Shown here: one piece after another, positions 31,191 to 42,701 of the stretch | Layout: every line of letters starts with the position of its first letter | Numbering within the stretch: position 1 is the stretch's first letter | DNA from: Corynebacterium sp. | GTDB lineage: Bacteria; Actinomycetota; Actinomycetes; Mycobacteriales; Mycobacteriaceae | Reading direction: 5' to 3' | Length of the DNA stretch: 44,910 nt | Assembly: GCF_012837295.1 (NCBI RefSeq) | Contig: NZ_DURI01000254.1 | Coordinates: forward strand, 1-44,910 | Position numbers and translations under genes: made by a program | The notes under the pieces: generated by a model | Database searches by the model: none | Told to the model about the DNA's origin: nothing | What the model saw: the letters and a program-made list of their open reading frames with translations, nothing else

Positions 31191-31339
31191 GATCAACTGA
31201 CCAGGATACCGCACCGGCCGCCGGCCGCGCAGCCGACGGTCCGGCGCGTCCGCGAAGTACGGGTGGCCGGTGTCGGCGGGGCGGGGTCCGACCCAGTCGG
31301 AGTCGGCTGGAGTCGGCTGGAGCGGACCGGCCGCCCGGC

Positions 31340-34135
31340 CTAACCGGAGTTGCGCAGCGCCGTCGCCAGGCCGTTCATGGTCAGCTGGATGCCCCGGCGC
31401 ACCTTGTCGCGGGCGTCGCCGGCACGGTAGCGGCGCAGCATCTCCAGCTGGATGGCGTTGAGCGGCATGAGGTACGGGAAGCGCATGTCCACCGAACGCG
31501 CCAGCAGAGGGTTGTCCTCCAGCAGCGACGAGTAACCGGTGACCTTCATGAACATCTCCAGCGTCAGCTCGTACTCCTCGCGAATGCGGCCGAAGATCCG
31601 GTCGGCGACCTCGCGGTCGGAGACCAGGTCGGCGTAGAGCTTCGCCAACGCCAGATCGGATTTCGACATGACCTGCGCCATGTTCGACAGCACCGACTCG
31701 AAGAAGGGCCAGGAGCGGTTGAGCTCGCGGAGCTCCTCCAGACGCGAACCATCCTCGTCGTCGCCAATCCACTCGCGCAGGGCGGTGCCCACCCCGAACC
31801 AACCGGGGACCATCGACCGTTGCTGCGACCACGCGAGCACCCACGGGATGGCGCGCAAGTCCGAGATCGACGTGGTCTGCTTGCGCGACGACGGACGCGA
31901 ACCGATGTTGAGGCTGCCGATCTCGCCGACCGGCGTCGAGGTCTCGAAGAATTCGATGAAGCCGGGATCTTCGTGCATCAGCGCCGAGTAGGCGTCGCGG
32001 GAGCGCTCCGAAATCTCGGACATCACCTGGTAGGCGCGATGTTGGTCGTTGAAGTCCTCCAGATCCAGCAGCGTCGATTCGATCGTCGCGGAGACCAGGG
32101 CCTCCAGATTGCGGCGGGCCGCGACCGGATGGCCGTACTTCGCGGAGATGATCTCGCCCTGCTCGGTGATGCGCACCGACCCCTGCACCGCGCCCTTCGG
32201 CTGGGCGAGGATCGCGTCGTAGGAGGGGCCGCCGCCGCGGCCCACCGTGCCGCCACGGCCGTGGAACAGGCGCAGGCGCACCCCCTCTTCACGGGCGGCC
32301 TTGGCGATGGCGGTCTCGGCATCGTAGAGCGCCCAGTTCGCCGCGAAGTACCCGCCGTCCTTGTTGGAGTCCGAGTAGCCCAGCATGACCTCCTGGAGGT
32401 CGCCGCGGGACGCGACGTAGCGGCGGTAGAGCGGGACGTCCCACGCCTCGCGCAGCACGGAGGCACCGGCCTGCAGATCCTCGATGGTCTCGAACAGCGG
32501 GATGACGTCGACGGTGCCGCCGGGGACGCCGTCCTCCACGGAAATGAGGCCAACCTCCTTGAGCAGGATCATCGGCTCGAGCAGGTCCGAGACCGACGAG
32601 CACATGGAGATGATGCAGTGCGGGACGACCTCGGGGCCGTAGGCCTCGACCGCGTCCGCGGCGGCCCGCATGATGCCCAGCTCGCGTTCGGTGACCTCGG
32701 ACAGGGTGACGCCGCGCGGGATGAGCGGCCGGGCCGAGGCGAGCTCGGACAGGAGGATCTCGACGCGCCGGCGCTCGGGCAGGGACCGGTAGTCCTCCGC
32801 GACCCCCGACAGCCGGAACAGCTCGGTGAGGATGTCCTCGTGGCTCTCCGAGTTCTGGCGCAGGTCGAGGGAATACAGGTGGAAGCCGAAGACGTCGGTG
32901 GCGCCCTGAATGTCCGCCAGCCGGTGATCGGCGATGAGGTCGTCGTGGCTGCGTCGCAACGATGCCTCGACGATGTCCAGGTCCGCGCGCATTTCCGCGA
33001 CGGACGAGTACGGCTCGTGGTCCGACCAGTCCCCTTCCACCACGGACTGGCCGAGGCGAGAGATGGCCGTGGCCGCCACGCGGCCGCGGATCCCGTGGAC
33101 GGCGCGGCGGTAGGGCTCGTCGACCCGGTTGGGGACGTCATTCTGTCCGCGGTTGGCCAGCTCCACCAGATCCACCGACACCTGGGTGAGGCGGTCGGAG
33201 AAGCTCAGCTCGCGCTCGAGCGAATGGAGCTGCTTGACGTAGTGGCGCAGGATCGTCGCCGCGGCGCGGTCCGTCGCGTAGCGCACGACCTCCTCGGTGA
33301 CGAACGGGTTGCCGTCGTGGTCGCCGCCGATCCAGGAACCCATGCGCACCACCGGGGTTTCGGGCACATCCGGGCCGCCCAGTTCGCGCATCGCGGCGAC
33401 GACGTCGCGGTTGAGCTTCGGCACCGTCTCCAACAACGACAGCTGGTAGTAGCGCAGGCCCACCTCGACCTCGTCACGGATGTCGGGGCGATTCATGCGG
33501 ATCAGCGCGGTCTGCCAGAGCGTCATGATGCGCCGGCGGATCTCCAGGTCCAGCTCCTCGAGTTTCGCGTCGGTCCGCGCCGTGCGCGGAGAGTCGAGGA
33601 TCGCGTGGCGCTCCCGCATCGAGGACCCGATGTGCTTCTGAACGTCGAAAACGGTGCGGCGGCGGGTCTCCGTCGGATGGGCGGTGAGCACCGGAACGAC
33701 CTCGGCCGCGTTCATCATCGCCGACAGCTCGGCACCCGGGACGTGCGCCTCCCGCAGCTTCTCCCACGTCGCCTCGAGCGTGGAATCGCGCGGCGGCTCG
33801 CCGGCGTCCAGCCCCAGCTCGAGAAGGCGCTCTTCGTGGAGGTCCTCCGCGAGGTTCGCCAGCAGCGCGAAGTGCGTGAAGGCGCGGATGATCGGGGTGG
33901 CCTCCGCCGGATCGATGTCGCGGAACAGCCCGGTCAGCTCATCGATCTCCGACTCCCCCCTGTGCAGGCGGAATGCCGTCCGGCGGGCGTTCTCGACCAG
34001 ATCGAAGACCTCGACGCCCTCCTGTTCCCGGATCACGTCGCCGAGGATCCGGCCCAAATGCCGGATGTCGTCGCGCAACGTTTCGTCGCTCGTCTTCTTC
34101 GTGCCCTGGTCCACCATCGTCGAATCTCCCATCAT
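31340..34135 (-). CDS. ppc: Phosphoenolpyruvate carboxylase
   Basis: VLTAHPTETRRRTVFD, SWIGGDHDGNPFVT, LGYSDSNKDGGYFAANW, FHGRGGTVGRGGGPSY, C-terminal ALRNSG. Confidence 0.97.
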   Translation of the reverse strand: MMGDSTMVDQGTKKTSDETLRDDIRHLGRILGDVIREQEGVEVFDLVENARRTAFRLHRGESEIDELTGLFRDIDPAEATPIIRAFTHFALLANLAEDLHEERLLELGLDAGEPPRDSTLEATWEKLREAHVPGAELSAMMNAAEVVPVLTAHPTETRRRTVFDVQKHIGSSMRERHAILDSPRTARTDAKLEELDLEIRRRIMTLWQTALIRMNRPDIRDEVEVGLRYYQLSLLETVPKLNRDVVAAMRELGGPDVPETPVVRMGSWIGGDHDGNPFVTEEVVRYATDRAAATILRHYVKQLHSLERELSFSDRLTQVSVDLVELANRGQNDVPNRVDEPYRRAVHGIRGRVAATAISRLGQSVVEGDWSDHEPYSSVAEMRADLDIVEASLRRSHDDLIADHRLADIQGATDVFGFHLYSLDLRQNSESHEDILTELFRLSGVAEDYRSLPERRRVEILLSELASARPLIPRGVTLSEVTERELGIMRAAADAVEAYGPEVVPHCIISMCSSVSDLLEPMILLKEVGLISVEDGVPGGTVDVIPLFETIEDLQAGASVLREAWDVPLYRRYVASRGDLQEVMLGYSDSNKDGGYFAANWALYDAETAIAKAAREEGVRLRLFHGRGGTVGRGGGPSYDAILAQPKGAVQGSVRITEQGEIISAKYGHPVAARRNLEALVSATIESTLLDLEDFNDQHRAYQVMSEISERSRDAYSALMHEDPGFIEFFETSTPVGEIGSLNIGSRPSSRKQTTSISDLRAIPWVLAWSQQRSMVPGWFGVGTALREWIGDDEDGSRLEELRELNRSWPFFESVLSNMAQVMSKSDLALAKLYADLVSDREVADRIFGRIREEYELTLEMFMKVTGYSSLLEDNPLLARSVDMRFPYLMPLNAIQLEMLRRYRAGDARDKVRRGIQLTMNGLATALRNSG

Positions 34136-34178
34136 GTCGGGTACCGCATCAGCGTCGTAAAGCCGCTCACAGTGCGAA

Positions 34179-34214
34179 ACGCCCCGGACCAACGATGGAA
34201 CGTTGCCGGGGCGT
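34179..34214 (-). terminator. Stem-loop between tpiA and ppc
   Basis: ACGCCCCGG-ac-CAACG / CGTTG-CCGGGGCGT, followed on the minus strand by TTTCG. Confidence 0.6.
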
Positions 34215-34240
34215 GACGTCTGCGGCGCGGGCCGGCCGAG

Positions 34241-35023
34241 TTACTTGACCGCGTCCGCGGCCAGGGCGGACAGCTTGGCGAAGGCCTCGCCGTCCAGCGA
34301 CGCACCGCCGACCAGGCCGCCGTCGACGTCGGGCTGGCCGACGATGTCGGCGACGTTCTCCGCCTTCACGGAACCGCCGTAGAGGATGCGCATGTCCTTG
34401 GCCAGCTTCTCGCCGCCCAGCTCGGCGACGGTCTCGCGGATGGCCTTGCAGACCTCCTGCGCGTCCGCGGAGGACGCGACCTTGCCGGTGCCGATGGCCC
34501 ACACGGGCTCGTAGGCGATGACGACCTTCTCCAGGTCCGCCTCCGACAGGCCCTCGAGCGAGCCCTTGACCTGCTCGACGACGTGCTCGACGTGCTTCTC
34601 GGCCTCGCGGACCTCCAGCGGCTCGCCGACGCACACGATCGGGGCCATGGAGGCCTTCAGCGCGGCCTTGGCCTTCTTGGCCACCAGCGCGTCATCCTCG
34701 CCGTGCATCTCGCGGCGCTCGGAGTGGCCGACGACGACCCAGCGGCAGCCCAGCTTGGACAGCATGGCGGCGGAAATCTCGCCGGTGTACGCGCCCGAGT
34801 CGTGAACGGAGACGTCCTGCGCGCCGTAGGTCACGGCCAGCTTGTCGCCCTCCACCAGGGTCTGCACGGAACGGATGTCCGTGAACGGCGGGATGACCGC
34901 GACGTCGACCTTGTCGTAGTACTCCTTCGGCAGGGCGAAGGCGAGCTTCTGCACGACGCCGATGGCCTCCAGGTGGTTGAGGTTCATCTTCCAATTGCCG
35001 GCGATGAGGGGCTTGCGAGCCAT
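34241..35023 (-). CDS. tpiA: Triosephosphate isomerase
   Basis: [56 protein letters not shown]. Confidence 0.97.
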   Translation of the reverse strand: MARKPLIAGNWKMNLNHLEAIGVVQKLAFALPKEYYDKVDVAVIPPFTDIRSVQTLVEGDKLAVTYGAQDVSVHDSGAYTGEISAAMLSKLGCRWVVVGHSERREMHGEDDALVAKKAKAALKASMAPIVCVGEPLEVREAEKHVEHVVEQVKGSLEGLSEADLEKVVIAYEPVWAIGTGKVASSADAQEVCKAIRETVAELGGEKLAKDMRILYGGSVKAENVADIVGQPDVDGGLVGGASLDGEAFAKLSALAADAVK

Positions 35024-35065
35024 GGTGGGTGTCACTTCCTGAGGTGGTTAAACGAATTGGGGGGT

Positions 35066-35098
35066 GCGGGCGGCGCGGCGTTCGCGCGCGCCGCCCGC
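35066..35098 (-). other. Stem-loop between pgk and tpiA
   Basis: GCGGGCGGCGCG / CGCGCCGCCCGC perfect 12 bp. Confidence 0.6.
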
Positions 35099-35111
35099 GG
35101 GTGGGCCGGTG

Positions 35112-36323
35112 CTAGGACTCGAGCACCTGCACGCCGGGGAGGTCCTTGCCCTCAAGGTACTCGAGGGAGGCGCCGCCGCCGGTGGAGATGTGGCTGAAGC
35201 CGTCCTCGTCGAGGCCGAGGGTGCGCACGGCCGCGGCGGAGTCGCCGCCGCCGACGACCGAGAAGCAACCGTTGTCGCGGGTTGCGTCGATGATCGCCTG
35301 GGCGACGAAGCGGGTGCCGTTGGCGAAGGCGTCCATCTCGAACACGCCCATCGGGCCGTTCCAGAAGACCGTCTTGGTGTCGGCGAGCTTCTCGGCGAAG
35401 GCCTTCGCGGACTCCGGTCCGACGTCCAGGCCCATCCACCCTTCCGGGATGGCGTCGGCGGCGACGACCTTGTGGTCGGCGTCGGCCGCGAACTCGGAGG
35501 CGACGACCACGTCGGTCGGCAGGACGATCTGGTCGCCGTACTTGTCCAGCAGGTCCTTGCAGGTGTCGATCATCTCGTCCTGCAGCAGCGAGTTGCCCAC
35601 GGAATGGCCCTGCGCGGCGAGGAAGGTGAAGCACATGCCGCCGCCGATGATCAGGTAGTCGACCTTCGGGGCGAGGGCCTCGATGACCCCGAGCTTGTCG
35701 GACACCTTCGAGCCGCCCAGCACCACGGCGTAGGGCTTCTCGGGGGTCTCGCCGACCTTGCGCAGCACCTCGAGCTCGGACTGGACCAGGCCGCCGGCGT
35801 AGTGCGGCAGCTTCTTGGCGACGTCGTACACGGACGCCTGCGCGCGGTGGACCACGCCGAAGCCGTCGGACACGAACGCGCCCTCCGGCACCAGGGCCGC
35901 GAGCTCGGCGGCGAAGGCCTCGCGCTCGGACTCGTCCTTGGAGGTCTCGCGGGCGTCGAAGCGGATGTTCTCCAGCAGCAGGACGTCACCGTCGGTCAGG
36001 CCGTTGGCGCGCTCGTGGGCGTCCTCGCCGGACACGTCGCCGGCGACGGCGACGTAGCGGTCCAGGCGCTCGGACAGCGCCTCGGCGACCGGCGCCAGGG
36101 ACAGGTCCGGGTTGACCTCGCCCTTCGGGCGGCCCAGGTGGGCGGTGACGACGACCTTGGCGCCGGCGTCGGACAGGGCCTTCAGGGTCGGCACCGACGC
36201 GTCGATGCGGCCCGGGTCGGTGATCGAGCCGTCCTTCAGCGGGACGTTGAGGTCGGAGCGGACCAGGACGTAACGGCCCTCGACGCCCTCGTCGAGGAGA
36301 TCCTGCAGGGTCTTGACGGTCAT
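35112..36323 (-). CDS. pgk: Phosphoglycerate kinase
   Basis: [67 protein letters not shown]. Confidence 0.97.
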   Translation of the reverse strand: MTVKTLQDLLDEGVEGRYVLVRSDLNVPLKDGSITDPGRIDASVPTLKALSDAGAKVVVTAHLGRPKGEVNPDLSLAPVAEALSERLDRYVAVAGDVSGEDAHERANGLTDGDVLLLENIRFDARETSKDESEREAFAAELAALVPEGAFVSDGFGVVHRAQASVYDVAKKLPHYAGGLVQSELEVLRKVGETPEKPYAVVLGGSKVSDKLGVIEALAPKVDYLIIGGGMCFTFLAAQGHSVGNSLLQDEMIDTCKDLLDKYGDQIVLPTDVVVASEFAADADHKVVAADAIPEGWMGLDVGPESAKAFAEKLADTKTVFWNGPMGVFEMDAFANGTRFVAQAIIDATRDNGCFSVVGGGDSAAAVRTLGLDEDGFSHISTGGGASLEYLEGKDLPGVQVLES

Positions 36324-36349
36324 TTCGTTGCTTCCTTCGTTTGATAAAG

Positions 36350-36393
36350 CCCCAGGGCCGGGGTGCGCCCGCGGGCACACCCCGGCCCTGGGG
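36350..36393 (-). terminator. Perfect 16-bp stem-loop between gap and pgk (attenuator or processing site)
   Basis: CCCCAGGGCCGGGGTG / CACCCCGGCCCTGGGG followed on the minus strand by CTTTATC. Confidence 0.65.
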
Positions 36394-36413
36394 TCGTGGG
36401 TGAAACGGAGAGC

Positions 36414-37445
<1,032 letters not shown>

Positions 37446-37459
37446 CTAAGAATTGCCCT

Positions 37460-37480
37460 TTGGCCCGTGGTCCGGGCCAA
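37460..37480 (-). other. Hairpin in predicted gap 5' UTR
   Basis: TTGGCCCG tggtc CGGGCCAA perfect 8 bp. Confidence 0.6.
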
Positions 37481-37495
37481 CTGGTTCACTTAGGA

Positions 37496-37501
37496 ATTGT
37501 A
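37496..37501 (-). promoter_or_regulatory. Candidate gap -10 element TACAAT
   Basis: ATTGTA on + strand = TACAAT on minus strand. Confidence 0.6.
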
Positions 37502-37544
37502 CGTGTGGTTCCGCCGATCCGCAGGGGTGGAATGCCCGATTCAA

Positions 37545-37558
37545 GTGAGACGCCTCAC
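37545..37558. promoter_or_regulatory. Candidate CRP/GlxR-type operator upstream of gap
   Basis: GTGA-N6-TCAC palindrome centred about 62 bp upstream of the predicted gap start of transcription. Confidence 0.55.
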
Positions 37559-37656
37559 CAACGGACATGTCGTGCCCGGAACATGCCCGTTTGGGCCTGA
37601 TCCGGTGCCAAGGAGGGGATTCGGGGATGGGCGTCGCCGGTTGCCCCGGTGGAATG

Positions 37657-37698
37657 CCGGGTGCGCGGGGGTTGCTTTGCGACGCCGCCCCCACCCGG
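37657..37698. other. Stem-loop downstream of whiA with dispersed motif in its loop
   Basis: CCGGG-tgcgc-GGGGG / CCCCC-a-CCCGG enclosing TTGCTTTGCGACGCC. Confidence 0.55.
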
Positions 37699-37707
37699 CT
37701 CCGGCCC

Positions 37708-38691
37708 CTATTCCTCGTCGAAGAGGTCGTCCGTGACGACGGAGGACGTGTCGGGGATGCCCGTGTCCGCCGCTCGGCGGTCCGCCATGGACAGCAGGCG
37801 GCGGATGCGCCCGGCCACCGCGTCCTTCGTCATCGGCGGATTGGCCAGCTGGCCGAGCTCCTCCAGCGACGCCTGGCGGTGCGCCACCCGCAATTCGCCG
37901 GCGGTGACCAGGTGTTCGGGGACGTCGTCGCCGAGAATCGCCAGCGCACGCTCGACGCGGGCGGCGGCCACGACCGCGGCCCGAGCGGACCGGCGGAGGT
38001 TGGCGTCGTCGAAGTTGGCCAGGCGATTGGCGGTGGCGCGCACCTCCCGGCGCATGCGCTGCTCTTCCCACTCCAGGCGGGTGGTCTGCGCGCCCATGCG
38101 CGTGAGCAGCGCGCCGATGGCCTCGCCGTCGCGGATGACCACCCGGTCTCCCCCGCGCGTCTCCTTGCTCTTGGCGGCGATGCCGAGACGCCGGGCGCAG
38201 CCCACCAGCGCGAGCGCGGCCTCCGGGCAGGGGCAGGTCACTTCGAGGGCCGACGACCGGCCCGGCTCCGTGAGGGAGCCATGCGCGAGGAACGCTCCGC
38301 GCCACGCGGCCTCGGCGTCGAGGACGGTGCCGCCGATGACCTTCGGGGGCAATCCGCGCACGGGGCGGCCGGAGCGGTCGACGAGGCCGGTGCGGCGGGC
38401 GAGGTCTTCCCCTCCGTCCGCGACGCGCACGATGTAGCGGGCGGACTTGCGCAGCCCGCCCGGGCTGAGCACCTGCAGTTCGGGTTCGTGGCCGAAGAGC
38501 GAGTCGATCATGCCGCGCAATCGGCGAGCGACGGCACCCGAATCGAGTTCCGCCTCGATGACGATGCGCCCGGCCACGAGATGGAGGCCACCGGCGAACC
38601 GCAGCATCGCGGCCACCTCCGCCGACTGCGCGCTCTCCTGCTGGACCGGCACGCGCGCCAGCTCGTCCTTCACCTTGGGCGTCAAAGCCAT
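37708..38691 (-). CDS. whiA: DNA-binding protein WhiA
   Basis: [28 protein letters not shown]-terminal [34 protein letters not shown]. Confidence 0.95.
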   Translation of the reverse strand: MALTPKVKDELARVPVQQESAQSAEVAAMLRFAGGLHLVAGRIVIEAELDSGAVARRLRGMIDSLFGHEPELQVLSPGGLRKSARYIVRVADGGEDLARRTGLVDRSGRPVRGLPPKVIGGTVLDAEAAWRGAFLAHGSLTEPGRSSALEVTCPCPEAALALVGCARRLGIAAKSKETRGGDRVVIRDGEAIGALLTRMGAQTTRLEWEEQRMRREVRATANRLANFDDANLRRSARAAVVAAARVERALAILGDDVPEHLVTAGELRVAHRQASLEELGQLANPPMTKDAVAGRIRRLLSMADRRAADTGIPDTSSVVTDDLFDEE

Positions 38692-38751
38692 GGGGCCAAT
38701 CTCCTCACATCGGCGACCCGTTCGCCGTGCACGGCAGTTTAGCCGCCCCGC

Positions 38752-39705
38752 TCAGCGGGCCAGCAACTCCCCCAGCGCGGCCGCCACCTTCACGGGATCG
38801 TGCCTTTCGGTCCAGCCGCCGTCGTCGTCGAGCTCCCGCACGTCGGCGTAGACGACGTCGGCCGACAGAGTTGCCGCGGCCCGCTCCAGGTACCCGCGCT
38901 CGGACGTGCCGCCCATCGTCGACTCGTCGACGAGGATGGTGTCCAGCTGCAGGTCGGGCGCGTGCTGCGCGAGCATGTGCACGTGCCGCTCGGAAGAAAA
39001 GCCGGCGGTCTCCCCCGGCTCCGACGACAGATTGAGCACGACCACGCGGTGTGCCTCCGTGTCCCGCAGGGCCTGCACCAGCTGGGGCACCTGCAGATGC
39101 GGAAGCACCGAGGTGAACCAGGAGCCGGGGCCGAGCGTCACCATGTCGGCGGCCATGATCGCCTCGATGGCATCCGGCGTCGCCGGCGGCTGTTCCGGGA
39201 TCAGGCGGATGCGGCGCACCTGGCCGGGCGTCGTGGCCACGGCGACCTGGCCGCGGACCGGACGGACCACGCGGGCGTCGTCCTCCAAGCCCACTACCTC
39301 CGCCTCGATGTCCAACGGCCGCGGGGACATCGGCAGCACGCGGCCGCAGATGCCCAGCAGGGAGCCCACCTCGTCGAGGGCCTCGACCTCGCTGCCCAGC
39401 ACGCTGGTCAGTCCCGCGATGATCAGGTTGCCCACGGCGTGGCCCGCCAAGGCGCCGGTGCCGCCGAAGCGGTGCTGCAGGACCTCCTCCCACAGCTTGC
39501 CGCGCTCGTCCTCGGCGGACAGCGCCGCCAGCGCCATGCGCAGGTCGCCCGGCGGGATCTGTCCCAGCTCGCGGCGGAGACGCCCGGAGGAACCGCCGTC
39601 GTCGGCGACGGTGACCACGGCGGTGACCTCGTCGGCGATGCGCCGCACGGCGCGCAGGGTCGCGAACAGGCCATGGCCTCCGCCGAGGCTCGTGATGGCG
39701 GTCAT
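38752..39705 (-). CDS. yvcK: YvcK/CofD-like gluconeogenesis factor
   Basis: SLGGGHGLFATLRAVR, VTVADDGGSSGRLRRELGQIPPGDLRMALAAL, GHAVGNLIIAGL. Confidence 0.94.
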   Translation of the reverse strand: MTAITSLGGGHGLFATLRAVRRIADEVTAVVTVADDGGSSGRLRRELGQIPPGDLRMALAALSAEDERGKLWEEVLQHRFGGTGALAGHAVGNLIIAGLTSVLGSEVEALDEVGSLLGICGRVLPMSPRPLDIEAEVVGLEDDARVVRPVRGQVAVATTPGQVRRIRLIPEQPPATPDAIEAIMAADMVTLGPGSWFTSVLPHLQVPQLVQALRDTEAHRVVVLNLSSEPGETAGFSSERHVHMLAQHAPDLQLDTILVDESTMGGTSERGYLERAAATLSADVVYADVRELDDDGGWTERHDPVKVAAALGELLAR

Positions 39706-39763
39706 GGGAACAGACTCCTCTGGTGTCGAATCGGGTGACGGTGCGAAAAAGGTCCGCGCCCGG

Positions 39764-40657
39764 TCAGTCCCTTTCGATGTCGCGGTGGATGACGTTGACG
39801 TCGATGCCGTTGAATTCGCCGAGCCTGCGCCCCAGGGCCTCCGACATGGCCACGCTGCGGTGGTGGCCGCCGGTGCAGCCGATGGCGATGGACATGTGGT
39901 TCTTGCCCTCGCGCCGGTACCCGGGGAGGATGACGGATATCAGCTGTTCGACCGTGTCCAGCCAGCGCGGTGCGGCGTCCTGCTCGAGGACGTACTCGGA
40001 CACCGCCCGATCGGTGCCGCGCCCGGAGCGCAGCCCCGGCACCCAGTACGGGTTGGGCAGGAACCGGACGTCGAGCAGCAGATCGGCGTCGCGCGGAGCG
40101 CCGTGCTTGAAGCCGAAGGACTGGATGGTCACGCGCTGCCCGCGCGACGAGGGATCCGAGAAGTGGACCTCCAGGGCGCGCCGCAGATCGTGGACCGACA
40201 TCTTCGAGGTGTCGAGCACGAGGTCGGACATCGCCTTGATTGCCGAGAGCATGCGGCGCTCGCGCTGGATGCCCTGCGTCAGCGTGCCGGACTCCTGCAA
40301 CGGGTGCGTGCGCCGCACCGAGTCGTAGCGGGCGATCAGCGTGTCGTCGTCGGCGTCGAGGAAGATCACCATCGGCCGCCGGCCGGACTCGTGCAGGCCG
40401 TCGAGGACCTCGCCGAGCGATCCCGCGAACGCGCGCGACCGCACGTCGGTGACGATGGCCAGGCGCTCGACGGGCGAATCCGCCTCGAACGACAGCTCGA
40501 CCATGCGCATGATGAGCTCGGGCGGGAGGTTGTCGGCGACGTACCAGCCCATTTCCTCGAGCACGGCGGCGGCGGTGTTGCGGCCCGACCCGGACATTCC
40601 GGTGATCAGGACCAGTGACGTGTCGGGGTCTGCCGCGCCGGCGTTGACGTTGGTCAT
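39764..40657 (-). CDS. rapZ: RNase adapter protein RapZ-like (P-loop)
   Basis: LITGMSGSGRNTAAAVLEEMGWYVADNLPPELI, FLPNPYWVPGLRSGRGTD, IGCTGGHHRSVAMSE. Confidence 0.94.
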   Translation of the reverse strand: MTNVNAGAADPDTSLVLITGMSGSGRNTAAAVLEEMGWYVADNLPPELIMRMVELSFEADSPVERLAIVTDVRSRAFAGSLGEVLDGLHESGRRPMVIFLDADDDTLIARYDSVRRTHPLQESGTLTQGIQRERRMLSAIKAMSDLVLDTSKMSVHDLRRALEVHFSDPSSRGQRVTIQSFGFKHGAPRDADLLLDVRFLPNPYWVPGLRSGRGTDRAVSEYVLEQDAAPRWLDTVEQLISVILPGYRREGKNHMSIAIGCTGGHHRSVAMSEALGRRLGEFNGIDVNVIHRDIERD

Positions 40658-40667
40658 GAGCCCCAGC

Positions 40668-42701
40668 CTACGTGCGATCGCCGTGCAGCGCCGCGTGCAC
40701 GGACTCGGCCAGCGCCGGCCCGAAACCGGGCACCTCGCGGATCTCGTCGACGGTGGCCTGCTTGAGTTTCGCCACCGATCCGAAGTGCTTGACCAGTTCC
40801 GACCGCCGCTGCGGGCCTAGCCCCTTGATGCCGTCGAGGGCCGAGGACCGCATCCGCTTCGACCGCTGCTGGCGGTGGTAGCCGATGGCGAACCGGTGCG
40901 CTTCGTCGCGGATGCGCTGCATCAGGTACATGGCCTCGGAATTGCGCGGGAGGATCACGGGTTCGTCGTCGCCGGGGACCCAGATCTCCTCGAGCCGTTT
41001 CGCCAGCCCGACGAGCGTCACGTCGGTCACGCCGAGTTCGTCGAGGACCGCCTGGGCGGCGGCGACCTGAGGTGCGCCGCCGTCGACGATGAACAATTGC
41101 GGCGGGTAGGCGAACTTGCGCCCGCTCACGGATTCCTCCGTCACGCTTTGCGACGCCCCGTCGCCCTCCCCCGCGGCCTCTTCCTCGAACATGACGGATT
41201 CGTCTTCGGGCACCGCCAACTTGTCCTCGGCATGGCGGCGGAATCGACGGCGCACGACCTCCGCGATGGACCCGACGTCGTCGGAACGCCCGTCGCCGGC
41301 GGCGTCCTTGATCCGGTACCTCCGATAGTCGACCTTCCTGGGCAGACCATCCTCGAACACGACCAGCGAGGCCACGACGTCGGTGCCCTGGATGTGCGAG
41401 ATGTCCGTGCACTCGATGCGCAGGGGCGCTTCGTCCATGAACAGGGCGTCGCGGATGCCCTCGAGCGCCTGCGAACGCGCGGTGAGGTCTCCGCTGCGCT
41501 TGAGCTTGTGCTGCGCCAGCGCTTCCACCGCATTGCGGTGGACGGTTTCCAGCAACGCCTTCTTGTCGCCCCGCTGCGGCACCCGGACGTCGACGGCGCT
41601 GCCCCGGATCCCCTGCAGGAACCCGGCGACTTCCTCCGCGTCGTCGGGCTCGGTCTGCACGAGGATCTCGCGGGGCACCGCTTCCGCGGCCCCTGTGGAC
41701 TCGTCGCCGTCGACCTTCGCGTGTTCGGCGGCGTCACCGTAGAACTGGGTGAGGAACGTCGACAGCAGCTTGGGCAGCGCCGGATCCCGCCCGTCGTCGG
41801 GCAGGGGGCCGGTCTCCGAATCGCCGGACTTCTCCACGACCCAGCCGCGCTGACCATGGATGCGGCCGCGGCGCACGTGGAAGATCTGCACCGCCGCCTC
41901 GAGCTCGTCGGAGGCGAAGGCGATGAAGTCGGCGTCGGTGGCGTCGCCGAGGACCACGGCCTGCTTCTCCATCACCTTCTCCACCGCCGCCAGGTCGTCG
42001 CGGATCTTGGCGGCCTTTTCGAAGTCGAGGTCCTCGGCGGCGGCGTTCATGTCGCGGCGCAGCTGCGCGGTGAGCGGGCCGGTGTGGCCGGCCATGAAGG
42101 AGACGAAGCCGTCGACGATCTCCCGGTGCTCGGCCGCCGACACCCGGCCGACGCAGGGCGCGGAGCATTTGTCGATGTACCCGAGCAGGCACGGGCGACC
42201 GAGCTGCTGATGGCGGTTGTACACGCCCTTGGAACAGGTGCGCGCGGGGAACACGCGGATCAGCAGATCGAGCGTCTCGCGGATCGCCCAGGCATGGGAG
42301 TACGGGCCGAAATAGCGCACGCCCTTGCGGCGCGGACCGCGGTAGACGAACATCCGCGGGATCTGCTCGCCGATGCTGACGGCGAGCATCGGGTAGCTCT
42401 TGTCGTCGCGGTACATGACGTTGAACCGCGGGTCATAGCGCTTGATCCAGGTGTACTCGAGCTGGAGCGCCTCGACCTCCGTCCGCACGACGGTCCAGAT
42501 GACCTTCGAGGCCGACTGCACCATCTGGCGCGTGCGCGGGTGCAGGTTCGCGACGTCCTGGAAGTAGTTGGACAGGCGCGCCCGCAGGTTCTTCGCCTTG
42601 CCGACGTAGAGGACCCGGCCGCCGTCGTCGAGGAAACGGTAAACGCCCGGCTCGACCGGGATTGTCCCCGGCGCCGGGCGATACGTGGAGGGATCCGCCA
42701 T
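40668..42701 (-). CDS. uvrC: Excinuclease ABC subunit C
   Basis: [30 protein letters not shown] (GIY-YIG), [29 protein letters not shown]-terminal HhH. Confidence 0.96.
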   Translation of the reverse strand: MADPSTYRPAPGTIPVEPGVYRFLDDGGRVLYVGKAKNLRARLSNYFQDVANLHPRTRQMVQSASKVIWTVVRTEVEALQLEYTWIKRYDPRFNVMYRDDKSYPMLAVSIGEQIPRMFVYRGPRRKGVRYFGPYSHAWAIRETLDLLIRVFPARTCSKGVYNRHQQLGRPCLLGYIDKCSAPCVGRVSAAEHREIVDGFVSFMAGHTGPLTAQLRRDMNAAAEDLDFEKAAKIRDDLAAVEKVMEKQAVVLGDATDADFIAFASDELEAAVQIFHVRRGRIHGQRGWVVEKSGDSETGPLPDDGRDPALPKLLSTFLTQFYGDAAEHAKVDGDESTGAAEAVPREILVQTEPDDAEEVAGFLQGIRGSAVDVRVPQRGDKKALLETVHRNAVEALAQHKLKRSGDLTARSQALEGIRDALFMDEAPLRIECTDISHIQGTDVVASLVVFEDGLPRKVDYRRYRIKDAAGDGRSDDVGSIAEVVRRRFRRHAEDKLAVPEDESVMFEEEAAGEGDGASQSVTEESVSGRKFAYPPQLFIVDGGAPQVAAAQAVLDELGVTDVTLVGLAKRLEEIWVPGDDEPVILPRNSEAMYLMQRIRDEAHRFAIGYHRQQRSKRMRSSALDGIKGLGPQRRSELVKHFGSVAKLKQATVDEIREVPGFGPALAESVHAALHGDRT

